A program made the position numbers and the translations under genes. A DNA stretch of 64,000 nt from Coralloluteibacterium thermophilum (GTDB lineage: Bacteria > Pseudomonadota > Gammaproteobacteria > Xanthomonadales > Xanthomonadaceae). The notes beneath the pieces were generated by a model that ran no database searches, was not told the origin of the DNA, and worked only from the letters and a program-made list of their open reading frames with translations. The stretch lies in contig NZ_JBHSGG010000014.1 of the NCBI RefSeq assembly GCF_042654365.1, positions 1 to 64,000 on the forward strand. Direction: 5' to 3'. Shown here piece after piece: positions 54,805 to 61,990 of this stretch; position 1 is the first letter of the stretch; each line of letters opens with the position of its first letter.

Positions 54805-56214
54805 ATGGCGACAACCCGAAACACGGGCGAGAACACGCGCCTGATCGTGCTGGTCAGCATCGTGGCCACGATCGGCGGCTTCCTGTTCGGCTTCGACAGT
54901 GGCGTGATCAACGGCACCGTCGACGGCCTGCAGCGGGCCTTCGATTCGGACTCGGTGGGCACCGGCTTCAACGTCGCGTCGATGCTGCTGGGTTGTGCCG
55001 TGGGCGCGTTCTTCGCGGGGCGCCTCGCGGACGTCTGGGGCCGCCGCACGCTGCTGATCGTCGCCGCGATCCTGTTCCTGGTCTCGGCATGGGGCTCAGG
55101 CGTCGCAGGCGGCTCGCTCGAGTTCGTGATCTACCGCATCGTCGGCGGTCTCGCGGTCGGCGCCGCCAGCGTGATGTCGCCGGCCTACATCAGCGAGGTC
55201 GCCTCGGCGCGCTACCGCGGGCGCCTGGCGACCCTGCAGCAGATCGCCATCATCTGTGGCCTGTTCGCCGCCTTCCTCAGCAACTACCTGCTGGCCAAGG
55301 TCGCCGGCTCGTCGGTGTCGCCCTCGTGGCTGGGCTTCGAGGCGTGGCGCTGGATGTTCTGGGTGGAGATCCTGCCGGCGTCGGTGTTCCTGCTGGCCCT
55401 GCTGATGATTCCCGAGAGCCCGCGTTTCCTCGTGGCGCGCCGGCGCATCGCGAAGGCCGAGGGCGTGCTCGCGCGGCTCTACGGCGCGGAGCAGGGCGCG
55501 CGCAAGCTGGCCGAGATCAACGCTTCGCTTGCCGCCGACCATCGGCCGCGGTTCGCCGACCTGATCTCCAAGGCCACCGGGCGGATCCGGCCGATCGTGT
55601 GGGTGGGCATCGGGCTTGCGGTCTTCCAGCAGCTGGTCGGCATCAACGTCGTCTTCTATTACGGCGCAGTGCTGTGGCAGGCGGTCGGCTTCTCCGAGAG
55701 CGATGCGCTGCTGATCAACGTCATCTCCGGTGCGCTCAGCATCGGCGCCTGCGCGGTGGCGCTGGTGCTGATCGACCGCGTCGGCCGCAAGCCCCTGCTG
55801 TGGATCGGCTCGGTCGGCATGGCGGTCAGCCTCGCCGCGATGACCGTCGCCTTCGCCACCGGCGCGCTGGGGGAGGGCGGGCGACTGGTGCTATCCGGCG
55901 GCATGGGCGTGCTGGCCCTCATCGCCGCCAACGTCTACGTGATCTTCTTCAACTTCTCGTGGGGTCCGGTGATGTGGGTGATGCTCGGCGAGATGTTCCC
56001 CAACCAGATCCGCGGCTCGGGCCTCGCCGTCGCGGGCCTGTTCCAGTGGGGCGCGAACTTCATGATCACCTGGACCTTCCCGATGCTCCTCGCGGGCGTG
56101 GGCCTGGCCGGTGCGTACGGCCTGTACACGCTGGCGGCCGCGATCTCGATCGTGTTCGTCCTGCGCTACGTGCACGAGACCCGCGGGCGCGAGCTCGAGG
56201 AGATGCAGGGCTGA
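54805..56214 (+). CDS. Sugar porter of the major facilitator superfamily
   Basis: This 469-residue, 12-helix inner-membrane transporter of the sugar-porter family has diagnostic motifs FLFGFDSGVINGT (TM1), GRLADVWGRRTLL, PESPRFLVARRR after TM6, QQLVGINVVFYY in TM7 and HETRGRELEEM at the C-terminus. It should import a monosaccharide, probably glucose or similar, with protons. The ATG at 54805 is preceded by GGGGAGGAAAC. It is divergent from the TonB receptor and shares the LacI operator. In this locus it takes up the product of the surface glucosidase. Confidence 0.95.
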   Translation: MATTRNTGENTRLIVLVSIVATIGGFLFGFDSGVINGTVDGLQRAFDSDSVGTGFNVASMLLGCAVGAFFAGRLADVWGRRTLLIVAAILFLVSAWGSGVAGGSLEFVIYRIVGGLAVGAASVMSPAYISEVASARYRGRLATLQQIAIICGLFAAFLSNYLLAKVAGSSVSPSWLGFEAWRWMFWVEILPASVFLLALLMIPESPRFLVARRRIAKAEGVLARLYGAEQGARKLAEINASLAADHRPRFADLISKATGRIRPIVWVGIGLAVFQQLVGINVVFYYGAVLWQAVGFSESDALLINVISGALSIGACAVALVLIDRVGRKPLLWIGSVGMAVSLAAMTVAFATGALGEGGRLVLSGGMGVLALIAANVYVIFFNFSWGPVMWVMLGEMFPNQIRGSGLAVAGLFQWGANFMITWTFPMLLAGVGLAGAYGLYTLAAAISIVFVLRYVHETRGRELEEMQG

Positions 56215-56285
56215 AGACAGCCCCGGCTCGCGCCGCTGCGTCGCGGCGGCGCGACCTGTCCTTCCCTTCGACGGCGGGACGAACA

Positions 56286-56313
56286 GGAACGGCGGCCATC
56301 GGCCGCCGTTTCC
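56286..56313. terminator. Hairpin after the MFS gene
   Basis: A 10-bp GC stem (56288-56297 with 56301-56310) with a 3-nt loop and a partial GG/CC extension lies between convergent genes, with TTCCGTTT following on the plus strand. Confidence 0.6.
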
Positions 56314-56354
56314 GTTTCATGCACGCGGCGGCCGAAGGCCGCCCCTGAGACCGG

Positions 56355-56882
56355 TCAGCGCAGCCAGCCGGAGAGTTCCTCGCGCGTCAGACGACCGTCG
56401 CGGTTGCGGTCGACGACGTGGAACTCGCTCTGCAGCGGGTGTCCCGACGGTACGTCGTTGCGGGTGATGTAGCCGCGCCCGGTGCGGTCGAGCGCATCGA
56501 AGTCGATGCGGTAATCGGCCGCGTTCGGAATGCCGGGCTGGCCGCTGCGGATGGTGATCTGCTGGCCGGCCGGGCCCGTGCGCTGCACGACGCGCTCGCC
56601 GTACTGCGGACCGGGGCCGGAGACGCCGACGCCCGGGCGCTCCTGCGCGGGCGCGGTCACGGCCGGGCCGGGCTGCGGACCCTGGGGCTGGGCAGGGGGA
56701 CGCGGTGCGGCCGGCGGCGCCGGTGGCGGCGGCGGTTGCTGCCCCGGCTGGCCCGGTGGCGGCGGCAGGGGGGGCGGCGGGGGCAGGGCGACCTCGGGCT
56801 GGCGTGGCGGGACGCCCTGGCCGAAGGCCGGCGCGGCCAGCGCACCGGCGACCAGGATCGCGATCAGGTTCGAACGCATCAT
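56355..56882 (-). CDS. Exported protein with Pro-rich linker and EF-hand-like end
   Basis: This 175-residue protein has a signal peptide (MMRSNLIAILVAGALAAPAFG), a long Pro/Gln-rich linker (about residues 25-90), and a C-terminal EF-hand pair: FDALDRTGRGYITRNDV and FHVVDRNRDGRLTREELSGWL. The second loop matches the calcium-binding consensus DxNxDGxLxxEE closely; the first is degenerate. A calcium-sensing or structural role in the periplasm is inferred. The start at 56882 has GAGGAGG 5-6 nt before it. Confidence 0.82.
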   Translation of the reverse strand: MMRSNLIAILVAGALAAPAFGQGVPPRQPEVALPPPPPLPPPPGQPGQQPPPPPAPPAAPRPPAQPQGPQPGPAVTAPAQERPGVGVSGPGPQYGERVVQRTGPAGQQITIRSGQPGIPNAADYRIDFDALDRTGRGYITRNDVPSGHPLQSEFHVVDRNRDGRLTREELSGWLR

Positions 56883-56922
56883 CGGACCTCCTCTTCTCGT
56901 CGTGATTGCAGTGCAGTGTGGC

Positions 56923-57426
56923 TCAGCGCGGCCCGACGTGGCCATGGTCGCCCAGGGCCTTCGGACCTTCGCCCGCCAGGGCGCGCGCGAAACCGATCGC
57001 GCGGCCGACGAACGTGCTTGGCGAATCCCAGTACTCCGCGCTCTCGACGCGGACGCGCAGCACCGCGAGATCCGGGTCGTCGCGTCCCTCCGGGAAGAAG
57101 GCCTTGGCGGCAGGCGTCCACAGCGCGTCGATGCGTGCGCGGTCGCGCTCGATGCTGGCGCGACCGCGTACCGAGACGTAGCGCTGCCTGGACGGATCGG
57201 CGTAGGCGACGTTCACCTCCGGGTGCGCCAGCAGTTCTTCGACCTTGCCGCTGTCCGCGGCGGTGAAGAAGTACAGGTCGCCCTGGGCGTCCATCTCCAG
57301 CGTCTGCAGAGGGCGGCTCACCAGGCCGCCGTCGCGTGCACGTGTGGTGAGCATCGCGACCTCGATGCCCTCGATCAGTTCGCTCAGCGTGCCGAACTCG
57401 CGGGTGTCCTCGGCCTCGTTCTTCAT
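56923..57426 (-). CDS. Pyridoxamine 5'-phosphate oxidase-fold general-stress protein
   Basis: This 167-residue protein has the split-barrel flavin-binding fold of the PNPOx-like family (general stress protein 26 type): VAMLTTRARDGGLVSRPLQTLEMDAQGDLYFFTA, then VNVAYADPSRQRYVSVRGRASI and SAEYWDSPSTFVGRAIGFARAL. It probably binds FMN or FAD, but true pyridoxine synthesis is unlikely for this subgroup. The ATG at 57426 is the family-like start; an upstream frame extension lacks similarity. It is separated from the EF-hand gene by 40 bp on the same strand. Confidence 0.88.
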   Translation of the reverse strand: MKNEAEDTREFGTLSELIEGIEVAMLTTRARDGGLVSRPLQTLEMDAQGDLYFFTAADSGKVEELLAHPEVNVAYADPSRQRYVSVRGRASIERDRARIDALWTPAAKAFFPEGRDDPDLAVLRVRVESAEYWDSPSTFVGRAIGFARALAGEGPKALGDHGHVGPR

Positions 57427-57501
57427 CCGCTCGTCCTCATGGCATGCGGTCGGAAACCTTCCCACCGAGGCTATCAATCCATCGTGAAACGGCCTGCGTG
57501 G

Positions 57502-57507
57502 CAGAAT
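57502..57507 (+). promoter_or_regulatory. -10-like CAGAAT 7 nt before a hydrolase ATG (possible leaderless start)
   Basis: CAGAAT matches 4 of 6 consensus -10 bases, and the ATG at 57515 follows after 7 nt with no Shine-Dalgarno site. Transcription could start within a base or two of the ATG. Confidence 0.3.
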
Positions 57508-57514
57508 CCGGCGG

Positions 57515-58411
57515 ATGTCAGCACTCCACGAACAGCCGCTCGCCGCGGCCGACGGCCACCGCTGGCGCCAGCGACTGCATCGCCCGGAGGCGCCCCGCGC
57601 CGCGCTGCTGTGGCTGCCCGCGATGGGCGTCGCCGCGCGCAACTACGACCCGCTCGCGCAGGCGCTCGCCGCCGGCGGCATCGCCGTCGCCCTGCACGAG
57701 TGGCGCGGCATCGGCAGCAGCAGCCTGCGCGCGCACCGCGGTTGCGACTGGGGCTATCGCGCGCTGCTCGAGGACGACCTGCCCCCGGCGATGGCGGCGC
57801 TTCGCCGCGCGTTCGCCGGCCTGCCGGTGCTGATCGGCGGGCACAGCCTCGGCGGGCAGTTCTCGATGCTGTACGCCGCCCGGCGTCCCGGTGCCGTGGA
57901 CGGGATCGCCCTAGTCGGCAGCGGCACGCCGGAACCGAGCGGCTTCGCCGGTGCCGCCGGCCTGGGCATGCCGTTCGCCCTGCGCCTGATTCCGTTGATC
58001 GCCGCGGTGCGCGGGCACTTTCCCGGTCGCAGGTTCCGCTTCGCCGGCAACGAGGCGCGCGGGATCATGCGGGACTGGGCGCGCAGCGGGCGAGAGCGCC
58101 GCTATCGCGCGCAGGGGCTGGACTTCGACTTCGACGCGGCCATGGGCGGGCTCGAACTGCCGGTCCTCGGGCTGCTGCTGGCCGAGGATGCGTTCGCGCC
58201 GCGTGCCTCGCTGGACAACCTGCTCGGCCGGGCGCCGCGGGCGGCGACGCAGGTCGAGACGCTCGATGCGGCCGCGCTCGGCACGCGGGCCGACCATTTC
58301 GCATGGATGCGGCAGCCGGAGGCCGTTGCGGCGCGGATGCTGGCGTGGCAGCGGGCGCTCCGGTCGGGCCCGGCAGCGGATACGAAAACGGCCGGCATGC
58401 GCCGGCCGTGA
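57515..58411 (+). CDS. Alpha/beta hydrolase
   Basis: This 298-residue enzyme of the alpha/beta-hydrolase fold has nucleophile Ser in the elbow GGHSLGGQFSML, near residue 113. The strand before it (LLWLPAMGVAARNY) carries the oxyanion-hole region, and the His of the triad is probably in GTRADHFAWM. It is similar in layout to YheT-like or homoserine acetyltransferase-like hydrolases, but the substrate cannot be assigned. It is divergent from the PNPOx gene with an 88-bp gap. Its 3' end overlaps the terminator of the next gene on the other strand. Confidence 0.85.
   Translation: MSALHEQPLAAADGHRWRQRLHRPEAPRAALLWLPAMGVAARNYDPLAQALAAGGIAVALHEWRGIGSSSLRAHRGCDWGYRALLEDDLPPAMAALRRAFAGLPVLIGGHSLGGQFSMLYAARRPGAVDGIALVGSGTPEPSGFAGAAGLGMPFALRLIPLIAAVRGHFPGRRFRFAGNEARGIMRDWARSGRERRYRAQGLDFDFDAAMGGLELPVLGLLLAEDAFAPRASLDNLLGRAPRAATQVETLDAAALGTRADHFAWMRQPEAVAARMLAWQRALRSGPAADTKTAGMRRP
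58385..58409 (-). terminator. Terminator of the glycine-zipper lipoprotein gene, inside the hydrolase 3' end
   Basis: A 9-bp stem (58388-58396 with 58401-58409), loop ATGC, is followed on the minus strand by TTTT. It lies 22 bp past the stop of the minus-strand gene and within the last codons of the convergent hydrolase. Confidence 0.75.
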
Positions 58412-58430
58412 TCGCCCACCGCGCGCTGGC

Positions 58431-58901
58431 TCAGCGCAGGACCGTGATGCGGTTGCCGGCGACGCGGACGTAGGCGCCCTCGCGCAGGCCGTTCGGCAGG
58501 CCGTTCTGGTTGATCACGATGCGGCGACCGTCGTCCATCCGGACGTAGATGTCGTAGGTCTGCTCGTTCATCTTGTTCTCGATCGCGTTGCCCGCGACAG
58601 CGCCACCCACGGCGCCGGCGACGGTCGCGGTGTTGCGGCGGCCGGAGCTGTCGGTGGTGTTCTTGGCGATCTGGTTGCCGGCCACGGCGCCGATCACGCC
58701 GCCGAGCACCGCGCCGGTGCGGCTGTTGTCGCGCGCGCCGTAGACCACTTCGATGCGCTCGACCTGGCCGCAGTCGTAGCAGGCCTGCTGCGGCGCGCCG
58801 TAGCCGCCCTGGTAGCCACCGCCGTAGCTGCCGCCCCCGGTCGCGCAGGCGGCCAGACCGAGGGAGAGGGCGGAGGCGGTCAACAGCATTCGGATCTTCA
58901 T
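58431..58901 (-). CDS. Glycine-zipper 2TM outer-membrane lipoprotein
   Basis: This 156-residue lipoprotein has lipobox LAAC (Cys19). A Gly/Tyr-rich stretch, CYDCGQVERIEVVYGARDN, and a glycine-zipper double helix (TGAVLGGVIGAVAGNQIAKN; TATVAGAVGGAVAGNAIENKM) follow. A small C-terminal beta domain has YVRMDDGRRIVINQ and RVAGNRITVLR. The family includes SlyB/Pcp-like lipoproteins. It is the best-preserved member of a paralogue pair with the protein at 43201-43659. Confidence 0.9.
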   Translation of the reverse strand: MKIRMLLTASALSLGLAACATGGGSYGGGYQGGYGAPQQACYDCGQVERIEVVYGARDNSRTGAVLGGVIGAVAGNQIAKNTTDSSGRRNTATVAGAVGGAVAGNAIENKMNEQTYDIYVRMDDGRRIVINQNGLPNGLREGAYVRVAGNRITVLR

Positions 58902-59004
58902 GGTGGGCTCCTGGATATGGGGGTCTCCCCGGTGATGCCGAAAGCTAGTTCCACATTCATGAACGGCGCGCGAGCAGGATGAAGCCGCGTTCCCGACCGT
59001 TCAC

Positions 59005-59406
59005 TCACCGGAAGATCTGGTGACAACTGCGGCATTGCGCATTGACGTCGCCGACCACGGGACGCACGGCGCTGCAGTCGTCGGAGCCGATGCCCCGGGC
59101 CGCGGCAAGCACGTCGCGGAAGGCGCGGCTCTCGCGTTCGAAGGAGGCGTCGTCGCCGGTGGGCAGGAACATGGGTTCGAGGTGCGCGGCGACCGCCTGC
59201 ATGGCTTCGATGTGCGGCAGGACCGTGGCCGCGGCGCAGCGGCCCGCCTCGAGATCCGCGCGCAGCGCCGCCGAATGGTGCGCGAGCACGGCCATCGCGC
59301 CGCGCTGCACGTTGGGGCCGGCGCCCGACTGCCATGCGCTGATCGCCATCACCGTGCCGAAGATGCCGATGAACAGGCCGAGCAGGATGAGGAACAGATG
59401 ACGCAT
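59005..59406 (-). CDS. Membrane-anchored cytochrome c'-like protein with C-terminal heme site
   Basis: This 133-residue protein has an N-terminal hydrophobic anchor (LFLILLGLFIGIFGTVMAISAW, residues 4-25). An alpha-helical domain has the heme motif CRSCH at residues 125-129, five residues from the end, the placement found in cytochrome c' (CxxCH near the C-terminus of a four-helix bundle). The body is about 105 residues, slightly short for that family. The ATG at 59406 has GGAG 7 nt before it; the longer upstream frame lacks a signal. The expected role is gas binding or electron transfer in the periplasm. Confidence 0.75.
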   Translation of the reverse strand: MRHLFLILLGLFIGIFGTVMAISAWQSGAGPNVQRGAMAVLAHHSAALRADLEAGRCAAATVLPHIEAMQAVAAHLEPMFLPTGDDASFERESRAFRDVLAAARGIGSDDCSAVRPVVGDVNAQCRSCHQIFR

Positions 59407-59450
59407 GACGGAGCTCCGTGAAAGGCGGCGGGGCGGAACCCTAGCACGGC

Positions 59451-59456
59451 TACAAT
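59451..59456 (+). promoter_or_regulatory. -10-like TACAAT 6 nt before the tcdA ATG (possible leaderless start)
   Basis: TACAAT matches 5 of 6 bases of the -10 consensus, and the ATG at 59463 follows after 6 nt. There is no Shine-Dalgarno site, so the transcript may begin at the start codon. Confidence 0.4.
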
Positions 59457-59462
59457 GTCCGG

Positions 59463-60278
59463 ATGGATGCAGCACAGCTTCGCGCCGAGCGCTTCGCCGG
59501 CATCGACCGCCTGTACGGCCGCGGCAGCGTCGAACGTCTGGCCGGGGCCTCGGTCTGCATCGTCGGCCTGGGCGGCGTGGGATCGTGGGCGGTGGAGGCG
59601 CTGGCGCGCAGCGGCGTCGGCGCGCTCACCCTGATCGACGCCGACGACGTGTGCCTGTCCAACACCAACCGGCAGCTGCATGCCCTGGACGGACAGTACG
59701 GGCGCGGCAAGGCCGAGGTGCTGGCCGAGCGCTGCCGCGCGATCAACCCGGCCATCCGGGTCGAGGCGGTGCAGCGCTTCCTGACCGTCGAGAGCCTCGA
59801 CGCCCTGCTGGGGCCGGGGTTCGGCGTGGTCATCGACGCCTGCGACAGCCTGCGGGTCAAGGTCGCGACCGTCGCGTGGTGCCGCCGCCGCAAGCAGCCG
59901 CTGGTGGTGGTCGGTTCCGCCGGCGGACGCACCGACCCGACCCTGGTGCGCGCCCGCGATCTCAGCCGGACCGAACACGACGCCATGCTGGCGCTGGTGC
60001 GCAAGCGCCTGCGGGCGGCGCACGGCTTCCCGCGCAACCCCGACCGCTTCTTCGGCGCGACCGCCATCTATTCGCTCGAGAACGTGCGCTACCCGCAGCC
60101 GGACGGCAGCGTCTGCGGCGTGCGGCCGACGAACGCGCCCGACAGCGCGCTCGGCCTCGACTGCGGCGGCGGACTGGGCGCGGCGACCCACGTCACCGGC
60201 GCCTTTGCCTTCGCGGCCGTCGCGCGCACCCTCGCCCTGCTGCTCAGGCCGGCGCCGGCGGAAGCGCGAACAGCCTGA
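59463..60278 (+). CDS. tcdA: tRNA threonylcarbamoyladenosine dehydratase
   Basis: This 271-residue E1-like enzyme (also CsdL/YgdL) cyclises t6A37 in tRNA to ct6A. The ATP-binding loop IVGLGGVGSWAVEALARSG is near residue 33, DADDVCLSNTNRQLHAL follows, and VIDACDSLRVKV is typical of the family. It differs from MoeB in lacking CxxC pairs at the C-terminus. The last 35 bp overlap, tail to tail, with tatD on the other strand. The ATG has no Shine-Dalgarno site. Confidence 0.92.
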   Translation: MDAAQLRAERFAGIDRLYGRGSVERLAGASVCIVGLGGVGSWAVEALARSGVGALTLIDADDVCLSNTNRQLHALDGQYGRGKAEVLAERCRAINPAIRVEAVQRFLTVESLDALLGPGFGVVIDACDSLRVKVATVAWCRRRKQPLVVVGSAGGRTDPTLVRARDLSRTEHDAMLALVRKRLRAAHGFPRNPDRFFGATAIYSLENVRYPQPDGSVCGVRPTNAPDSALGLDCGGGLGAATHVTGAFAFAAVARTLALLLRPAPAEARTA

Positions 60279-61026
60279 CTGCGTTCGCCGTCGTGGCCGC
60301 CGCGACCGCCTCGGGGGCTTCCCGGCGGAGCGCGGCGACGCAGTGCAGGACGGTCTCCAGTCGCGCCGGCACGTTGCGACGGCCACGCCAGTCCGCGTCC
60401 GGCTGATCGGGCGCGTCGGTCTCCAGCAGCAGGAAGTCCAGCGGCATGTCCGCCACCAGCCTGCGCAGGCGTTGCGCGCGGGGATAGGTGACGGGGCCGC
60501 CGATGCCGATCAGGAAGCCCAGGTCGAACAGCTGTCGGGCCTGCTCGGGGCTTCCTGCATAGCTGTGGACCACGCCGCGCAGGCCGCCGATGCGTCGGAT
60601 GCGCTGGATGACGCTTTCCACCGCGCGGCGCGCGTGGACGACGACGGGCAGGTCGTTCGCCCGCGCCAGTTCGAGCTGCGCGTCGAAGCAGCGCAGTTGC
60701 GCGTCGCGGTCGAGCGTCTCGACGTAATGGTCGAGCCCGCATTCGCCGAGGGCGACGGGGCGCTCGCGCGCCAGCCGGTCGGCCAGCGCGTCCAGGTGCT
60801 CCGGCCGGTGGTGCTCGAGGTACATGGGGTGCAGGCCGTAGGCCGGATACAGCCCGGGATGCCGGTCGCAGACCGCGCGCAGGCGCGGCCACGCGGCGGC
60901 GTGGGTGGCGCAGACCACGTGGCGGCGGACCCCGGCGGCCCGGGCGGCGGCGAGGACCGCGTCGCGATCGGCGTCGAAGGCGTCCACGTCGAGGTGGCTG
61001 TGGGTGTCGATCAGGTCGGGAGGCAT
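60244..61026 (-). CDS. TatD-family metal-dependent hydrolase
   Basis: This 260-residue TIM-barrel hydrolase has metal ligands His9 and His11 in DTHSHLD, Glu in ALGECGLDHY, His in PVVVHARRA and VVHSYAG, and Asp in LLLETDAPD. TatD-like proteins are 3'-5' DNA exonucleases or related nucleases. The tail-to-tail overlap of 35 bp with tcdA may matter for mRNA ends. The length is typical (about 260), and the ATG at 61026 is the only sensible start. Confidence 0.92.
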   Translation of the reverse strand: MPPDLIDTHSHLDVDAFDADRDAVLAAARAAGVRRHVVCATHAAAWPRLRAVCDRHPGLYPAYGLHPMYLEHHRPEHLDALADRLARERPVALGECGLDHYVETLDRDAQLRCFDAQLELARANDLPVVVHARRAVESVIQRIRRIGGLRGVVHSYAGSPEQARQLFDLGFLIGIGGPVTYPRAQRLRRLVADMPLDFLLLETDAPDQPDADWRGRRNVPARLETVLHCVAALRREAPEAVAAATTANAVRLFALPPAPA

Positions 61027-61299
61027 GGCGGAGGCTCGCGGGCCGGTCGCGGGAACGCGCTGCGGGAGCGGCGGACGGCCGTCGTCGCGCGCGCCGTGGA
61101 TGATCCCATCCCGGCGGGTGCCCGTGCGGACGGCGCCGCGGCAGTGCCGTCCGGTGGGCGTTCTGCCGGACGGGTTCCTGGTCTCACGCGGGCTTCACGT
61201 TCATCATCCGCTCACCCCCGGACAGCCCGGGCGGGTGCCTGTTCAGTTTCGCGGTGCTCGAATCCGGGCCGTGACCACCCACACACGAGGAGCAGGACC

Positions 61300-61863
61300 A
61301 TGGACAACAAGATTCTGATCGGAGGCGTCGCGGCACTGCTGCTCGGCGGCGCCGCCGTGGCCGCCTACCAGTTCGGCGACCGCGGCCCGCAGTTCGCCGA
61401 GGTGGTACGGGTCGAGCCCGTGCACGAGACCGAGGTCATCGAGACCCCGCGCGAGGTCTGCGAGGACCGTGTGGTCTCGCAGCGCCAGCCGGTGCGCGAC
61501 CCGAACCGCGTGGGCGGCACGGTCGCCGGAGCGGTGGTCGGCGGCCTCGTCGGCAACCAGATCGGCGGCGGCAGCGGGCGCAAGATCGCCACGGCCGCCG
61601 GCGCGGTGGGCGGCGCCTTCGCGGGCCGCAAGGTCCAGGAGAACATGCAGCAGAACAACGTCACCCAGACGGTGCAGACCTCCTGCCGCACGGTGACCGA
61701 CACCTCGACCCGCGAGCAGCTGGTGGGCTACGACGTCACCTACCGCTGGGACGGCGACCTGCGCACCGTGCGCATGGACCGCGATCCCGGCGCCGCGCTG
61801 CCGGTGGTCGACGGCGTCGTCGTCACCCACGCGGAGGGCGCGTCGACCGTCAGTCGGCAGTAA
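61300..61863 (+). CDS. Glycine-zipper 2TM domain inner-membrane/periplasmic protein
   Basis: This 187-residue protein has a short N-terminal hydrophobic segment (ILIGGVAALLLGGAAVAAYQFG). A central region has paired Cys (EVCEDRVV; QTSCRTVTD) around a glycine zipper (GGTVAGAVVGGLVGNQIGGGSG; TAAGAVGGAFAG). The C-terminal beta-strand part is YDVTYRWDGDLRTVRM. It is a third glycine-zipper protein in the window but not a close paralogue of the other two. GAGGAG is about 10 bp before the ATG. A strong terminator follows. Confidence 0.88.
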   Translation: MDNKILIGGVAALLLGGAAVAAYQFGDRGPQFAEVVRVEPVHETEVIETPREVCEDRVVSQRQPVRDPNRVGGTVAGAVVGGLVGNQIGGGSGRKIATAAGAVGGAFAGRKVQENMQQNNVTQTVQTSCRTVTDTSTREQLVGYDVTYRWDGDLRTVRMDRDPGAALPVVDGVVVTHAEGASTVSRQ

Positions 61864-61883
61864 GCCGCCGCCGGATGCGCGCA

Positions 61884-61919
61884 GGAAGGCCGGTCGATCG
61901 ACCGGCCTTCCTTTTTTTG
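61884..61919 (+). terminator. Strong intrinsic terminator
   Basis: A perfect 28-bp palindrome (61884-61911) is followed by a run of seven Ts, 20 bp after the stop of the glycine-zipper gene. The effective stem is about 12 bp with a GATC loop. Confidence 0.93.
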
Positions 61920-61990
61920 TGCATGCCGCCGTGCCAGCCGCTGCGGCGCGCCACTAGAATCCGGCGACCCCGCCGCCGCACGGAGCCTGC

